A stretch of DNA of 64,000 nt from Aminobacterium colombiense DSM 12261 (GCF_000025885.1 NC_014011.1:930001-994000); one strand, 5' to 3'. Numbered from the stretch's first letter, positions 27,175 through 37,099 are shown. Made by a program: numbers and translations. The notes: a model not told the origin generated them from the letters alone.

Positions 27175-28473
27175 TTATTTTATCCCTAGAAGCAGACGAG
27201 GAAGTGCCAAAGATAAAAAGGGTACGTAGGTTGTCAAGAGAAGCGCCGGTAGCCAACAAAAAAGAAGTAATTGTAATGTGGGTTTTAAGGATTGATCTAC
27301 CCTAGCTCCGTTAAGCCTCCCTGCAAGATATAAAAGAGGCGCTGTGGGTGGGGTAATATTACCCATGCCTATGTTTACACCCAAAATAGCAGCAAAATGA
27401 ATAGGATGAACGCCTACTTTGATTGCTATAGGGAGAAGTATGGGTGTGCAAAGCATAGTGGCACTACAGTCATCCATGAGCATCCCCATGATTATCATAA
27501 AGATATTAAGCATTAACAAAATGCCAAACTTACTAGAGGTTACACTCTGTAAAAGGTTGAGTATCTTCGTCGGGAGATCTTCCATGATGTACAATCTGCT
27601 AAGCATCATTACTGAAAACAGCATGATCATAATTACGCCGGTAGTAGTTGCAGATTCCACTATTACTTCTTTGAAATTTTTCATAGTTAGACCTTTATAA
27701 ACCCAAAAGCCTATAGGAATAGCATAGACAGCAGACACAGCGGCTGCTTCTGTCGGAGTAACGAATCCGCCATATATACCGCCAAGAATAAATATTGGCA
27801 TTAAAAGAGCAGGAAATGCGTGGTACGTCCTTTGCGCAAAGGCCTTCTTGAATTGTTCAGCGTTGAGTTTCTCTGAAACTACAAGGTTGTCATTATTCCT
27901 AAGTACCCAAATATTATAAAGAGCCATCATAGTTGTTAGAATTATTCCTGGTATCAAGGTGGCAAGAAAACAGGCTAGAACAGATTGCCCCCCAACCCAG
28001 GAGAAAAGGATCATCAAAGTGCTTGGAGGAATTAAAATCCCGAGGACTGAAGCGCTAGCTAACAAAGCAGCTGTATATCCCAGCGGATAACCCGTTTCCT
28101 TTAGGCGTGGAAACATGATTGAACCAATACAAGTTAATGTTGCAGAAGAACTCCCTGTTATTGATCCAAAAACTGCGCAAGCAACAACAGCTACAGCTCC
28201 GAGCCCTCCTTTTATTCTTCCCACAAACAAATCAATCAGATTTATAAGACTCTCCGCAATATTTCCTCTTTCCATAAGACCTCCGGCCATAATAAATAAT
28301 GGTATGGCAAGTAAAACTATAGATCCAATGGAGTTATAGCCATGAGTAAAAAGAAAATCTGGATTATAAAAACCTGCCGCAATAATCCATAGAGCTGATG
28401 TAAAAAAGGCGAAGGGGACTGGGAGTCCTATTATCAGAGTGATAACAAGCAATAGTATCGCCGTGAGTAACAT
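27175..28473 (-). CDS. dctM: TRAP transporter large permease DctM
   Basis: 432 residues, ~12 transmembrane helices, DctM family. Conserved LLAIPLFIMAGGLMERGN, FGSITGSSSATLTCIGSIMFP, LGILIPPSTLMIL and the C-terminal NIGMGNITPPTAPLLY motif are all present. GGAGGC precedes the ATG. With DctQ and DctP it forms a Na+-coupled uptake system, probably for the substrate of the adjacent dehydratases. Confidence 0.93.
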   Translation of the reverse strand: MLLTAILLLVITLIIGLPVPFAFFTSALWIIAAGFYNPDFLFTHGYNSIGSIVLLAIPLFIMAGGLMERGNIAESLINLIDLFVGRIKGGLGAVAVVACAVFGSITGSSSATLTCIGSIMFPRLKETGYPLGYTAALLASASVLGILIPPSTLMILFSWVGGQSVLACFLATLIPGIILTTMMALYNIWVLRNNDNLVVSEKLNAEQFKKAFAQRTYHAFPALLMPIFILGGIYGGFVTPTEAAAVSAVYAIPIGFWVYKGLTMKNFKEVIVESATTTGVIMIMLFSVMMLSRLYIMEDLPTKILNLLQSVTSSKFGILLMLNIFMIIMGMLMDDCSATMLCTPILLPIAIKVGVHPIHFAAILGVNIGMGNITPPTAPLLYLAGRLNGARVDQSLKPTLQLLLFCWLPALLLTTYVPFLSLALPRLLLGIK

Positions 28474-28545
28474 AAAAACAGCCTCCTTAAATTCAGTTAA
28501 AGGTACTGTTGTTTCAATTTTGCCCTTTCGTGAACGTGTTAAGGT

Positions 28546-29058
28546 TTAAATACGCCCCATGTAAATCTCTTTCGCTTTTTTAAAGTGGTCTTTAAAGTGA
28601 ATGCTGAAATAAAAGGCCATAAGGACAAAGCCTAAGAAAACTGACCCCTGGGGAACCCATAGAGGAATGCGCCAAACGGGTGTTTGTGTCCCCCTGAGAA
28701 AAGAAAAACTAAGCATGCCCCATGCCAAATAAATACCAACAAAACAAAAAAAGGCAGTAACTCCTGTGCTAAAGGCGATTAAAGTTGATTGAAGTTTCTG
28801 ATTCGTTACAAAAGACGAGACAACATCTGCTTTAATATGACTATCTTCGAAAGCGCCATAAGCTCCACCAACAAAGTAAAGCCAAAAGGCAAAAATGGAA
28901 ATAATTTCTTCCATGCCATAAAGGTTTGTTTTAAAAACGTAACGAAGCATTGCTCCTATAGTTATAGAAACTGCTATGATTAAACTGAAGTAAAACATGA
29001 TATTCCGCTGCAAAGCCAATAAACCATTCCAGATAATGCCACCTCTTTTTTTCTCCAA
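28546..29058 (-). CDS. dctQ: TRAP transporter small permease DctQ
   Basis: About 170 residues with four transmembrane helices, typical of DctQ. The block RYVFKTNLYGMEEI is characteristic, followed by FWLYFVGGAYGAFEDSHIKAD. I prefer a TTG start at 29058 because GAAGGGGGA lies 9 bases upstream; the upstream ATG at 29085 has no ribosome site. It lies between dctP and dctM with short gaps. Confidence 0.87.
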   Translation of the reverse strand: MEKKRGGIIWNGLLALQRNIMFYFSLIIAVSITIGAMLRYVFKTNLYGMEEIISIFAFWLYFVGGAYGAFEDSHIKADVVSSFVTNQKLQSTLIAFSTGVTAFFCFVGIYLAWGMLSFSFLRGTQTPVWRIPLWVPQGSVFLGFVLMAFYFSIHFKDHFKKAKEIYMGRI

Positions 29059-29160
29059 AGTCTTCAGTCCCCCTTCAACGATCATTAAACGTTTATTTGG
29101 GTATTAAATAAGAGGTAGGTCAAAGACCTACCTCTTAGACTTGTATAGTTTCTAACATAC

Positions 29161-30180
29161 TTATTGATATTGCTCTCTCAGTTTTGACATGATCTCAGGT
29201 GATACTCTTTTTTCCAGCTTCGGCCAAGCTACTTCTCGAACTTTAGCTGCCACTGTGGCGAGTTCTTCACTGGAAAATGTTGTTACTTCCATGCCAAAAT
29301 CTTTGAGTTTCGTAAGATATTCTTTGTCCTCTTTTTCTGAAACTGCGACACTCTTCAACTGAAGAACTTGGGCCGTATCCAAGAACAATTTCTGATCTTC
29401 AGCACTAAGCTTGTTCCAAAAATCTTTGTTTATAAGCCAACTCTCAGTTTCTAGGTAACAATTATACTGATAGTAATATTTTATAACGTCCCTGTAGTTA
29501 AGCCAGGTAAGCACGGGAGGTCCACCAGTCCAACCTTCGCACACTCCAGTTTGAAGAGCTGTATATGTTTCAGCGTAAGGAATGGAGACTGTTGGGAACC
29601 CCATGGCTTCTGTCGATAACTTAAAGACATCCATCGGAGGGACCCGTATTAATACGGTTTTCTTTACATCAGGATTAGCAGGGTCTTCTGCTGGTTTCGT
29701 TGTTCCGAACCCGCCAAATCCCTCAATGTTAAATCCCAGAAGTTTAACTCCTAAATTATCATGAAGGCCCTCAAGAATATCGTAAAGGAAACCACCTGGA
29801 GCATATGCTTCCTTTACCTGCTCATAATTTTCCAGCAGATAGGGGAAATATGTGAGTTCAAGCCTTTGATCGAACTGGCTCGGGACAGATATCAAAGCCA
29901 TTTCTATACTGCCTTTTACCACTTCTTCATAAACCTGCGTGTAGTCGCCCAATTGGTTGGCAGGATAAACCCTGATTTCGATACGCCCATCAGTAGCTTG
30001 CCCAATTGTTTCTGCAAATTCCTTTTGGTGAATGGTAGCCTGGTGATCTACGGAGCTTTGCCCCGCCATTCTAATTCTCATTTTTTTAGCAGCTTCGGAA
30101 GGAGCACTTGTGCAACAGAGGACAAATACACACAGTATACACAACACTAACAATTTCGGCCAATTTCGCTTCTTGGTCAA
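29161..30180 (-). CDS. dctP: TRAP transporter solute-binding protein DctP
   Basis: 339-residue extracytoplasmic binding protein. The N-terminal signal segment (residues ~8-30) contains a Cys-Cys pair, so it could be a lipoprotein. The mature part has KMRIRMAGQSSVDH, GRIEIRVYPANQLGD and a conserved arginine-containing segment (LIRVPPMDVFKLSTEAMG) that binds the carboxylate of ligands. TTG is the start behind AGGGAGGG. It is the first gene of the TRAP set, so it probably sets substrate specificity for the operon. Confidence 0.9.
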   Translation of the reverse strand: MTKKRNWPKLLVLCILCVFVLCCTSAPSEAAKKMRIRMAGQSSVDHQATIHQKEFAETIGQATDGRIEIRVYPANQLGDYTQVYEEVVKGSIEMALISVPSQFDQRLELTYFPYLLENYEQVKEAYAPGGFLYDILEGLHDNLGVKLLGFNIEGFGGFGTTKPAEDPANPDVKKTVLIRVPPMDVFKLSTEAMGFPTVSIPYAETYTALQTGVCEGWTGGPPVLTWLNYRDVIKYYYQYNCYLETESWLINKDFWNKLSAEDQKLFLDTAQVLQLKSVAVSEKEDKEYLTKLKDFGMEVTTFSSEELATVAAKVREVAWPKLEKRVSPEIMSKLREQYQ

Positions 30181-30258
30181 ACCTATTCACCCTCCCTATT
30201 TTTGTTGTTTTATAAACGTACTGCTAAGCACAAAAGCAGAAAAATCTTTTTTTAATGC

Positions 30259-31248
30259 TTAAATTTTTAGCCAGGTTCCTACTCCTTTATCTACTGCCAT
30301 TTGATATAGAAGCCGACCGGTCATGATATCATGGCTTGCAATTCCCATAAGGACTGCTCCCCGTCTGCCACTAGTAACGGGAGCCTTTATACCTGCGCAA
30401 ATTTCTCCCATATCAGCATAGATCTGTTCAGAAGTTGGATATCCGCCATGAAAATAAGAGGACCAGCTCTGGGTTTCCAGATACTGATTTCTATCATCAC
30501 ATACAAAAACGCCACCTGTCATTATGTCAGCATCGAGAGATGAATCATAATCCACAGCAATAGCTAGTACATCATCTTTAAGCCAAGAAGAACGGACAAA
30601 GCGCTCCGGATTTTCAACGATAGGAGCACAGGTAATTACTACGTCAGCATTTTTAACAGTTGCTTCTACGTCTTTGCAGGGGACAAATGTAACTCCTGGG
30701 AGTTGCGGAGAAAGAATTTCTTCATATCGTTTAACCTGTTCGGGGAAAATATCGTAAATCTTAACTTCTTTTAGTTTGGGAAGAACTTCTTTCATAGCCA
30801 ATAAGTTAGTTCTTCCTTGTACACCTAAGCCAATAATTGAAATAACTTCTGATTCAGGATTTGCCATATATCTTGCGCATACACCGGAAGCTGCTCCTGT
30901 CCTCCATGCAGTTATCCAGTTTGCATCCATGACGGCTTTAAGAAGTCCTGTTTCACAATCATTCATGCACCATATACCATTAATGTAAGGAAGACCTTTG
31001 GCCTGATTACTTGGATAGCCAGCTGCCCACTTAATTCCCATTACATCGATGTCGCCGCCAACCCAGCAAGGCATAGCGTGAATGTAGCAATCTTTCCTCG
31101 CATGCACACCTATTTTTGCTGGGAGTTCCACTTTCCCTTCGCCCTTCAACTTCAATCCTTCATCTACGGCATCAATTATGCTTCTCATTGATAGTCCGAG
31201 ACTTGCTACTTCTTCCTGTGATAGCCATAGCACCTCAGGTATTTTCAT
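30259..31248 (-). CDS. Ornithine cyclodeaminase / mu-crystallin family protein (likely pyrroline-2-carboxylate reductase)
   Basis: About 329 residues. N-terminus WLSQEEVASLG, the catalytic-lysine region (GIKWAAGYP), the Rossmann motif IGLGVQGRTNL and the conserved EVISI/KIYD strands mark the OCD/mu-crystallin superfamily. Members act as ornithine cyclodeaminases or NAD(P)H-dependent imine reductases. With aconitase X in the same operon, reduction of pyrroline-2-carboxylate to proline is the better inference. The start is taken at the ATG 31248; an ATG four codons earlier is adjacent to GAGGGG and less likely. Confidence 0.85.
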   Translation of the reverse strand: MKIPEVLWLSQEEVASLGLSMRSIIDAVDEGLKLKGEGKVELPAKIGVHARKDCYIHAMPCWVGGDIDVMGIKWAAGYPSNQAKGLPYINGIWCMNDCETGLLKAVMDANWITAWRTGAASGVCARYMANPESEVISIIGLGVQGRTNLLAMKEVLPKLKEVKIYDIFPEQVKRYEEILSPQLPGVTFVPCKDVEATVKNADVVITCAPIVENPERFVRSSWLKDDVLAIAVDYDSSLDADIMTGGVFVCDDRNQYLETQSWSSYFHGGYPTSEQIYADMGEICAGIKAPVTSGRRGAVLMGIASHDIMTGRLLYQMAVDKGVGTWLKI

Positions 31249-31341
31249 ATGCAACATCATCCCCTCTACGTTTTATATGTTTCAATACAAGGCAAGCGCT
31301 CGCGAGTATTCAATAGTTATAATAAAAATACATAAATGAGA

Positions 31342-32232
31342 TTAAATTAAATCGACAACATTAATCTCTTTCCTAATCAAAAAGTTTTGAGACTTACAAT
31401 AAGAGTCAAACTGTTTAACCTTATTTTGAGAAGCATCTTTGTCCTTGAGATAGACCCCTGTGAACAACGCATGAATTAGAGCCATTACCGCACCAAATGG
31501 GTCAATAAAAGTAATGTACTGCTGTGGAATTATTAGAGGGTACTTTATGAAAGGAATTATTGGTGAAGCTACGCTATCTGTAAAACCAATTATAGGGATT
31601 TCTTTTGCTTTTAGGTATTCAAGAATATCTTGTGTAGGCTTGGAATATCGTGGGAAACTGAAAACCATTGCCACTGTTTTGGGCGGCATTTTCCGAATTT
31701 TCATTAAACTTTCAATATCCAACCGGGTTATTTTGTGAACGTTCGGGCCAAGGATGCTAAGAAAATAATTAGCATATTCAGCAAGACAAACATTAGCTAC
31801 TGTTCCAACAATGACCACATCAGAAGCTTCATATATTAAATCAACGATAGTATCCATAACATCTTTCGAAATTATCTCAGAAGCCCTGCTTAACATTTGA
31901 GCTTCCATTGACATCACTTGACGGTATATGTCTAGGCTACTTTTCCCTGAAGCATCTAGTGGGTATTTTTCAAGGGTTGAAATATGGTTTTGAACCATAG
32001 CCTGACATGCTGACTGAAAATCGGAATATCCTGAATATCCCAGAATCGCTACGAACCTCGTTACAGTAGATTCACTTACTCCAGAGTTATATGCCAAAGT
32101 TGCAGCATTCATAAATGCGCTTTTTACGTAATTTCCAGCAACGTATTCTGCCAATTTTCTTAGTTTAGGACTTAAAGACGATGAGATTTTCTTTAATTGA
32201 TCAAGAACGGAAACACTTTCCGAATTTATCAT
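31342..32232 (-). CDS. RpiR family transcriptional regulator (HTH + SIS)
   Basis: About 296 residues. An N-terminal HTH of RpiR type (LRKLAEYVAGNY, NSGVSESTVTRFVAILG) is followed by a SIS sugar/phosphate-binding domain (residues ~125-260, with VGTVANVCLAEYANYF). The ATG at 32232 has AAAGGTGG upstream; a longer ORF would start 26 codons earlier without one. It sits at the head of the long catabolic operon and is its probable regulator, sensing a phosphorylated or acidic metabolite. A palindrome CTCGCGAG in the gap to the next gene (~31290-31300) is a possible operator. Confidence 0.87.
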   Translation of the reverse strand: MINSESVSVLDQLKKISSSLSPKLRKLAEYVAGNYVKSAFMNAATLAYNSGVSESTVTRFVAILGYSGYSDFQSACQAMVQNHISTLEKYPLDASGKSSLDIYRQVMSMEAQMLSRASEIISKDVMDTIVDLIYEASDVVIVGTVANVCLAEYANYFLSILGPNVHKITRLDIESLMKIRKMPPKTVAMVFSFPRYSKPTQDILEYLKAKEIPIIGFTDSVASPIIPFIKYPLIIPQQYITFIDPFGAVMALIHALFTGVYLKDKDASQNKVKQFDSYCKSQNFLIRKEINVVDLI

Positions 32233-32473
32233 GAATAATTTTCCACCTTTTAAAAATATAATGAAATTTAGCTCTTCATTATTTATACTACCCCACATGA
32301 AAACTGTCAAGATATGTTTTTATTTTCGCACAAATAGCCATAAATTTTCAGCTAAGTGATTTTTAGCATAAGCTTCTCTTCTTCAAACATAACGAAGACG
32401 TGATAGTGCCCCACAAAAGGAAGGCTTACCACCACGTCTTCTATTGATTGTTACCCTATTTATGTGCCACTGC

Positions 32474-32806
32474 CTACTCGTTGTTGAACCTCCTCAGTTC
32501 CATCCTGTTTCGATAACGTGTCAGCCTTCTCTTGGTTTTTTTGCTGAGAGAGCTGCTTTGATCGATAGAAAAAGCAGTCAGATGAATAAGTTCCTTTCCC
32601 CCAACGAGAGCAGAGGCTATTACTTGTGTTCCTTCGTAGCGATAGTCGTGTCCGCAGCTTACAGAAGGATGTTTTGTTTCCTCAGCTTCAACGATGGATT
32701 GTAAAAAAAGCCTGGCACGTTCTTTAGTTATTCTTTTTTTGGTTTTCTTATCCTGTATTTCGCCAATCTCAAATTTGTTTAATGTTTCCATCGCCGAAAA
32801 AACCAT
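32474..32806 (-). CDS. Hypothetical basic protein
   Basis: About 110 residues starting MVFSAMETLNKFEIGEIQD; the ATG at 32806 follows AAGAGGAGG. It is rich in Lys and Arg (KKTKRRLTRYRNRM near the C-terminus) with a central HPSVSCGHDYRYEGTQVIAS segment. No membrane helix or signal peptide is present. I do not recognise a family. It is read after the WYL regulator gene with a ~76-base gap and may be cotranscribed. Confidence 0.65.
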   Translation of the reverse strand: MVFSAMETLNKFEIGEIQDKKTKKRITKERARLFLQSIVEAEETKHPSVSCGHDYRYEGTQVIASALVGGKELIHLTAFSIDQSSSLSKKTKRRLTRYRNRMELRRFNNE

Positions 32807-32882
32807 TAAAAAACCTCCTCTTAATGGCTCTATCCATTTACAAACCATTTTAAGGACTCAGGGCGACAGGTTATGTGTGTTA

Positions 32883-33866
32883 TCAACTATGGCTATTTAC
32901 TATGCTTGTCCCTAGTTCATAAAGCTGAGTTTTCAGTTCTGTGGGCTCGAGCGCTTTGGCATAGGGAGCGCTGGCCATTACCCATCGTGCAACATCGCCA
33001 AGATTAGGCACCGTTGCCGACAATATGATGGAACCATCTTCATTTTCTTCTATCTTTTGGGTAGGATGCCAGGTGGTTTCCGCTACTACAGCTGCGAGGG
33101 GTGGTTCAATCTTCAACGAAACGTCATGGATTCCTTCTCCTGTACAACCATACCACGCAGAAGAAGCATAATCTCCAACATCAAAATTCTCTGGCGGCTC
33201 AACATATGGAGGCGTTCCGTAAGCTACTATAGAAGAGATTCGCCCAATCCTGAGAGTCATAGGGCTATTTTTGCTACAGCTCCAAGCCCATAAATACCAG
33301 GCATGAGCACGGAAGTACATTCCCCAGGGGCAAATTTCATGTTCTCTAGGAGCACCGTCCCCGTAAGGAGAACAGTACCTGAGTCTGACAGTTTTTTTCT
33401 CTTGTATAGCGTTAAAAAGTGTTTCAAATACAGCAGAGTCCATGAAAGAAACAGGAAGAGCTACTACAGTAGAAAGGGCAAGCTGCTCTCCTTTCTCAGG
33501 AATATCCTCAGGAAGAACTCCTTTCAGTTTTCCCCAAAGTTCTGTGCAGGCATCTTCCAGATGTGGCAAAAAATGGGCAGCCATTTTAAGGCCTGCTGCC
33601 ATAGATGTAACTTCTCTTTCTGTCAATGCTGTGGAGACAAGAAACTTCCCCCGGCCATAAAAAACATACTGACTAGTGTTTCGGTTGTAAGAAATGTCTA
33701 CCGCGTATTCATCTCGGAGGTAGGCAAGGTCTCGTTCAAAGGTCCGATCACTAGAGTACTCAAGGCGGGTTATTATTTCTCTCTTACTCATCCGAGGCGT
33801 GGAGTAAAAAGCAAGAACAAGGTTATTTAGGCGGGAAAGTCTCACGGAGCTCAGGTCTCTGGGCAA
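32883..33866 (-). CDS. WYL-domain transcriptional regulator
   Basis: 327 residues. An N-terminal helix-turn-helix (residues ~15-60: SKREIITRLEYSSDRTFERDL) is followed by a WYL ligand-sensing domain near 150-220 with the FRAHAWYLWAWS signature, and a C-terminal WCX-like extension. TTG is the start after GGAGGGG. WYL regulators respond to nucleic acids or metabolites. The gene is divergent from the TAXI transporter operon, which it may control. Confidence 0.88.
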   Translation of the reverse strand: MPRDLSSVRLSRLNNLVLAFYSTPRMSKREIITRLEYSSDRTFERDLAYLRDEYAVDISYNRNTSQYVFYGRGKFLVSTALTEREVTSMAAGLKMAAHFLPHLEDACTELWGKLKGVLPEDIPEKGEQLALSTVVALPVSFMDSAVFETLFNAIQEKKTVRLRYCSPYGDGAPREHEICPWGMYFRAHAWYLWAWSCSKNSPMTLRIGRISSIVAYGTPPYVEPPENFDVGDYASSAWYGCTGEGIHDVSLKIEPPLAAVVAETTWHPTQKIEENEDGSIILSATVPNLGDVARWVMASAPYAKALEPTELKTQLYELGTSIVNSHS

Positions 33867-34014
33867 GATTACCCCTCCTTTTTATTATAGTTCAAAGAAA
33901 ACCTTAAAGTGCAATTCATCTATTATTTTTTCATTATATGGATGCAACCGTATTTTAAATTTTAAAACAATTGTATTTATTTAAATACATTCATCTGTAA
34001 ATTATACATCAAAT

Positions 34015-34043
34015 TTGACAATATCTTTGAAGATAGATATATT
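34015..34043 (+). promoter_or_regulatory. Sigma-70 promoter of the TAXI TRAP operon
   Basis: TTGACA (34015-34020) and TATATT (34038-34043) are separated by 17 bases, 75 bases before the TTG start of the binding-protein gene. The region is very A/T-rich. It lies in the divergent gap with the WYL regulator. Confidence 0.75.
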
Positions 34044-34117
34044 AAATATTAAAGGTGTACGCAGAATGAGCTGGGTTTATGTTTTCATTTTCTAAAAATT
34101 ATAAGGGAGGGTTTCGT

Positions 34118-35104
34118 TTGAAAAAATTCGTTATTTTACTCCTTGCCTTGACCTGTGTGTTTTCCGCTTCAATGGTTGCTGCTGACACGCCTGATCAGCT
34201 GCGTTTTATGGCGGGACCGCCGGGTGGTAACTGGTTTGCCCTGGGTGGTGCTCTTGCTGACCTATGGTCTCAGAAAACTGTTCCCACCACTAGCATTACC
34301 GGTGGTGCCGTGGCCAACATCATCAACGCTGATAAGGGTAAAGGTGATTTCGGTTTTTCTAACACGTCCATGGTTGCCGTAGCCCAAAAAGGCGCTGGCG
34401 CTCCCTTCGAAGAGCAGGTTAAAAATGCTACTATACTTGCTAACCTCTATACACAGTACACATATTTCCTCGCCCGCAAAGATTTCGTAGAAAAACATAA
34501 CATTAAGTCCCTTGATGATTTGGTTGCCCGCAAGATCCCAACACGTTTTGCAACTCTTAAGACCGGTACAGGCTCCGAGTTTATTATCAACGGTATTTTT
34601 AAATCTGGCTTTGGGCTTGACTATCGCAAGGCCCTGAAGGAATGGGGTGGCTCTGTAGAATATGCCTCCTACTCTGACGGCGCAGATCTTATCGCAGACA
34701 AACATATTGATATTTTTGCCTTCTCAGTAGGCAAGGTCGCCTCCATCGTTATGCAGGTAGAGAGCCAGACTGATATTGTGATACTTGGAATGGAACAGGA
34801 AACCCTTGATAAAGTTGGTGCCGATTACGGTACTGTAACCTTTACAGTAGATCCCGGCATCTACAAATCCGTTAAAGATACACCTGTAAAGGTTGTGGGA
34901 GACTACACCTGCATAGTGGTACGCAACGACCTCGACGAAAAAATGGTTTACGACCTCTGCAAAACAATGCATGAGAATCAGGAATCCCTTTCCAAGGCAG
35001 TGGTGGACATAAAAGAACTGAATCCCGCAACGGCGATTCCTGGAGATCCTATCAAGAGCCATGCAGGAGCAATAAAATACTGGACAGAGGCCGCCAAGAA
35101 ATAG
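34118..35104 (+). CDS. TAXI family TRAP transporter solute-binding protein
   Basis: 328 residues starting with TTG at 34118, behind GGGAGGG. The signal peptide (KKFVILLLALTCVFSASM) is followed by mature LRFMAGPPGGNWFALGGALAD, which has the TAXI-type GxxGGxW motif. The remainder has TGGAVANIINADKGKGDFG and FATLKTGTGSEF. TAXI proteins bind glutamate, other amino acids or dicarboxylates. It precedes the fused permease by ~115 bases with a terminator-like hairpin in the gap. Confidence 0.9.
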   Translation: MKKFVILLLALTCVFSASMVAADTPDQLRFMAGPPGGNWFALGGALADLWSQKTVPTTSITGGAVANIINADKGKGDFGFSNTSMVAVAQKGAGAPFEEQVKNATILANLYTQYTYFLARKDFVEKHNIKSLDDLVARKIPTRFATLKTGTGSEFIINGIFKSGFGLDYRKALKEWGGSVEYASYSDGADLIADKHIDIFAFSVGKVASIVMQVESQTDIVILGMEQETLDKVGADYGTVTFTVDPGIYKSVKDTPVKVVGDYTCIVVRNDLDEKMVYDLCKTMHENQESLSKAVVDIKELNPATAIPGDPIKSHAGAIKYWTEAAKK

Positions 35105-35142
35105 CCTAAAAGAACTTTTTTATGCACACTCAAAACCAATAA

Positions 35143-35161
35143 GGCGGGCATCAAGCCCGCC
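35143..35161 (+). terminator. Hairpin after the TAXI binding-protein gene
   Basis: Perfect 7-base GC arms GGCGGGC / GCCCGCC with an ATCAA loop, followed by TTTGTCGTTT. It is likely a partial terminator that keeps binding protein above permease in abundance. It lies in the 114-base gap before the permease gene. Confidence 0.7.
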
Positions 35162-35218
35162 TTTGTCGTTTATGTCTCTGTATCGTTTCGATTTATTTGT
35201 CAAGGAGGGTTCCATTTC

Positions 35219-37099
35219 ATGAGAAAACTTGACGGTTTTGTAGCAAAGGCATTATATGTCTATGTCCTTGCTATGGGTTTCTTCCATCTTTATACTGCTG
35301 TATTTGGTACCTTTGAGGCCTTTCTCCAAAGGGCAATTCACTTAACGTGGGTGCTGCCTATGGCCTTTGTGCTCTATCCCCTTGTCCCCTTTAAAAAAGA
35401 CCAGCTTCCTGATACAACAGTGCCCTGGTATGATTGGATTCTTGCTGCTGCTTCCGCGGCTCCTGGCCTATACATCATGATTAATTATGACCAACTCATG
35501 ATGCGTATGCAGGGAGTTGATGAACTCACCACTGCCCAGCTCATACTTGGCACCATGTTGATCGTGCTTCTTCTGGAAGCAACTCGGCGCATCGTAGGGC
35601 TGCCCCTTGTGATCGTAGCATTAGTCTTTACAGTTTATACTTACGTATGTGATGCCAGTTTTCTTCCCTCTGTACTTAGAGGAGTGCCTACAGAATTCGA
35701 CAGAATTATCGAGGGTATGTTCCTAACAGATGAGGGGATTTTCTCTTCGTCGCTGGGGGTTTCCGCAACCTTTGTAATGATCTTCCTTATTTTTGGCGGT
35801 TTCCTTGAGAAAAGCGGCGTCGGCGAATATTTCATGGAATTTGCGCAGGCCTTTACCGGAACTGCAGCTGGGGGACCTGCTAAGATAGCTGTGGTTAGTT
35901 CGGCCCTGTTCGGTTCCATATCTGGATCAGCTGTGGCCAACGTCTATGCCACAGGCTCTTTTACCATCCCACTAATGAAGCGTATTGGCTACCAACCTCA
36001 TTTTGCCGGAGCCGTAGAAGCTGTTGCCAGTGCCGGGGGACAGATTATGCCTCCTATCATGGGCGCCGGCGCATTCGTTATGGCAGCCCTCTTAGGGGTT
36101 CCGTTCAATAAGATTATGGTTGCCGCTATTCTCCCCTCACTCTTCTACTATGGCGCTGTTCTTCTGATGGTTCACCTTACTGCAGTCAAAGACGGGCTTA
36201 AAGGGCTTCCAGCTGATGAGCTGCCCTCTAAAAAAGCTGTATTCAAGCGACTGTATATGATGTCTCCCGTTGTTCTGCTTGTTTATATGCTTTTGCTTGG
36301 ATATACCCCCATGTATGGGGCCATTGCCGGCATAACTTTGGCTTGGGCTTTGTCGCTTATTAATCCAACCCTGCGTATGGGACCCAAAAAGGTTCTTGAA
36401 GCCATACATGATGGATCTGAAAACATCCCCATTATCTGTACGGCATGTGCCTCTGCTGGATTGGTGGTTGGATCGGTAGCTCTTTCAGGTATCGGTTTTA
36501 AGTTCGTCAGTGCTGTTATCAGCATTGCCCGCGGAAACTCACTGCTGGCGCTTATTTTGATCGCTCTGGTTTCCCTTATTCTTGGCATGGGACTGCCTAC
36601 AACCAGCGCCTACATTCTCGGTGCGGCGTTAGGTGTTCCCGCCCTCGTTAAGATGGGTTTTCTTCCAATAGCGGCACATCTCTTCGTGTTCTATTACGCC
36701 ATTGTTTCCAACATTACGCCGCCAGTAGCACTGGCCGCTTATGCTGCTGCATCTATTGCGGACTCATCGCCTAACAAAACCGGTTTTGCTGCTTGTAAAC
36801 TGGGTATCTTAGCATTTATTGTACCCTTCGCTTTCTGCTACGATCCAGGTCTTATACTTCAGGGCGTACTTACAGAGAACTTAACGTCTCTCATAAGCGG
36901 AATAGGAGCTCTTACCGGCATCGCTTTCGCTTTGACAGGTTATGCCCGTGGTCCTCTGCCCTTATGGCACAGAACAGCTTTTGCCATCTCAGCTTTGGCT
37001 GCACTATATCATCATCCATTGCTTTCAATGGCCAGTGTGGTATTCACAGTGTTTCTTTTTATGCTATCCAAGCCGAAAGTTGTTGAAGTTACTTGCTGA
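35219..37099 (+). CDS. TRAP transporter permease, fused small (DctQ-like) and large (DctM) domains
   Basis: 626 residues. An N-terminal four-helix part (~1-150) is fused to a DctM part (~150-540) with FLIFGGFLEKSGVGEYF, FGSISGSAVANVYATGSFTIP, GQIMPPIMGAGAF and the conserved LGMGLPTTSAYI. A C-terminal extension with extra helices is typical of TAXI-linked permeases. The ATG follows CAAGGAGGG. It works with the TAXI binding protein upstream. Confidence 0.92.
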   Translation: MRKLDGFVAKALYVYVLAMGFFHLYTAVFGTFEAFLQRAIHLTWVLPMAFVLYPLVPFKKDQLPDTTVPWYDWILAAASAAPGLYIMINYDQLMMRMQGVDELTTAQLILGTMLIVLLLEATRRIVGLPLVIVALVFTVYTYVCDASFLPSVLRGVPTEFDRIIEGMFLTDEGIFSSSLGVSATFVMIFLIFGGFLEKSGVGEYFMEFAQAFTGTAAGGPAKIAVVSSALFGSISGSAVANVYATGSFTIPLMKRIGYQPHFAGAVEAVASAGGQIMPPIMGAGAFVMAALLGVPFNKIMVAAILPSLFYYGAVLLMVHLTAVKDGLKGLPADELPSKKAVFKRLYMMSPVVLLVYMLLLGYTPMYGAIAGITLAWALSLINPTLRMGPKKVLEAIHDGSENIPIICTACASAGLVVGSVALSGIGFKFVSAVISIARGNSLLALILIALVSLILGMGLPTTSAYILGAALGVPALVKMGFLPIAAHLFVFYYAIVSNITPPVALAAYAAASIADSSPNKTGFAACKLGILAFIVPFAFCYDPGLILQGVLTENLTSLISGIGALTGIAFALTGYARGPLPLWHRTAFAISALAALYHHPLLSMASVVFTVFLFMLSKPKVVEVTC

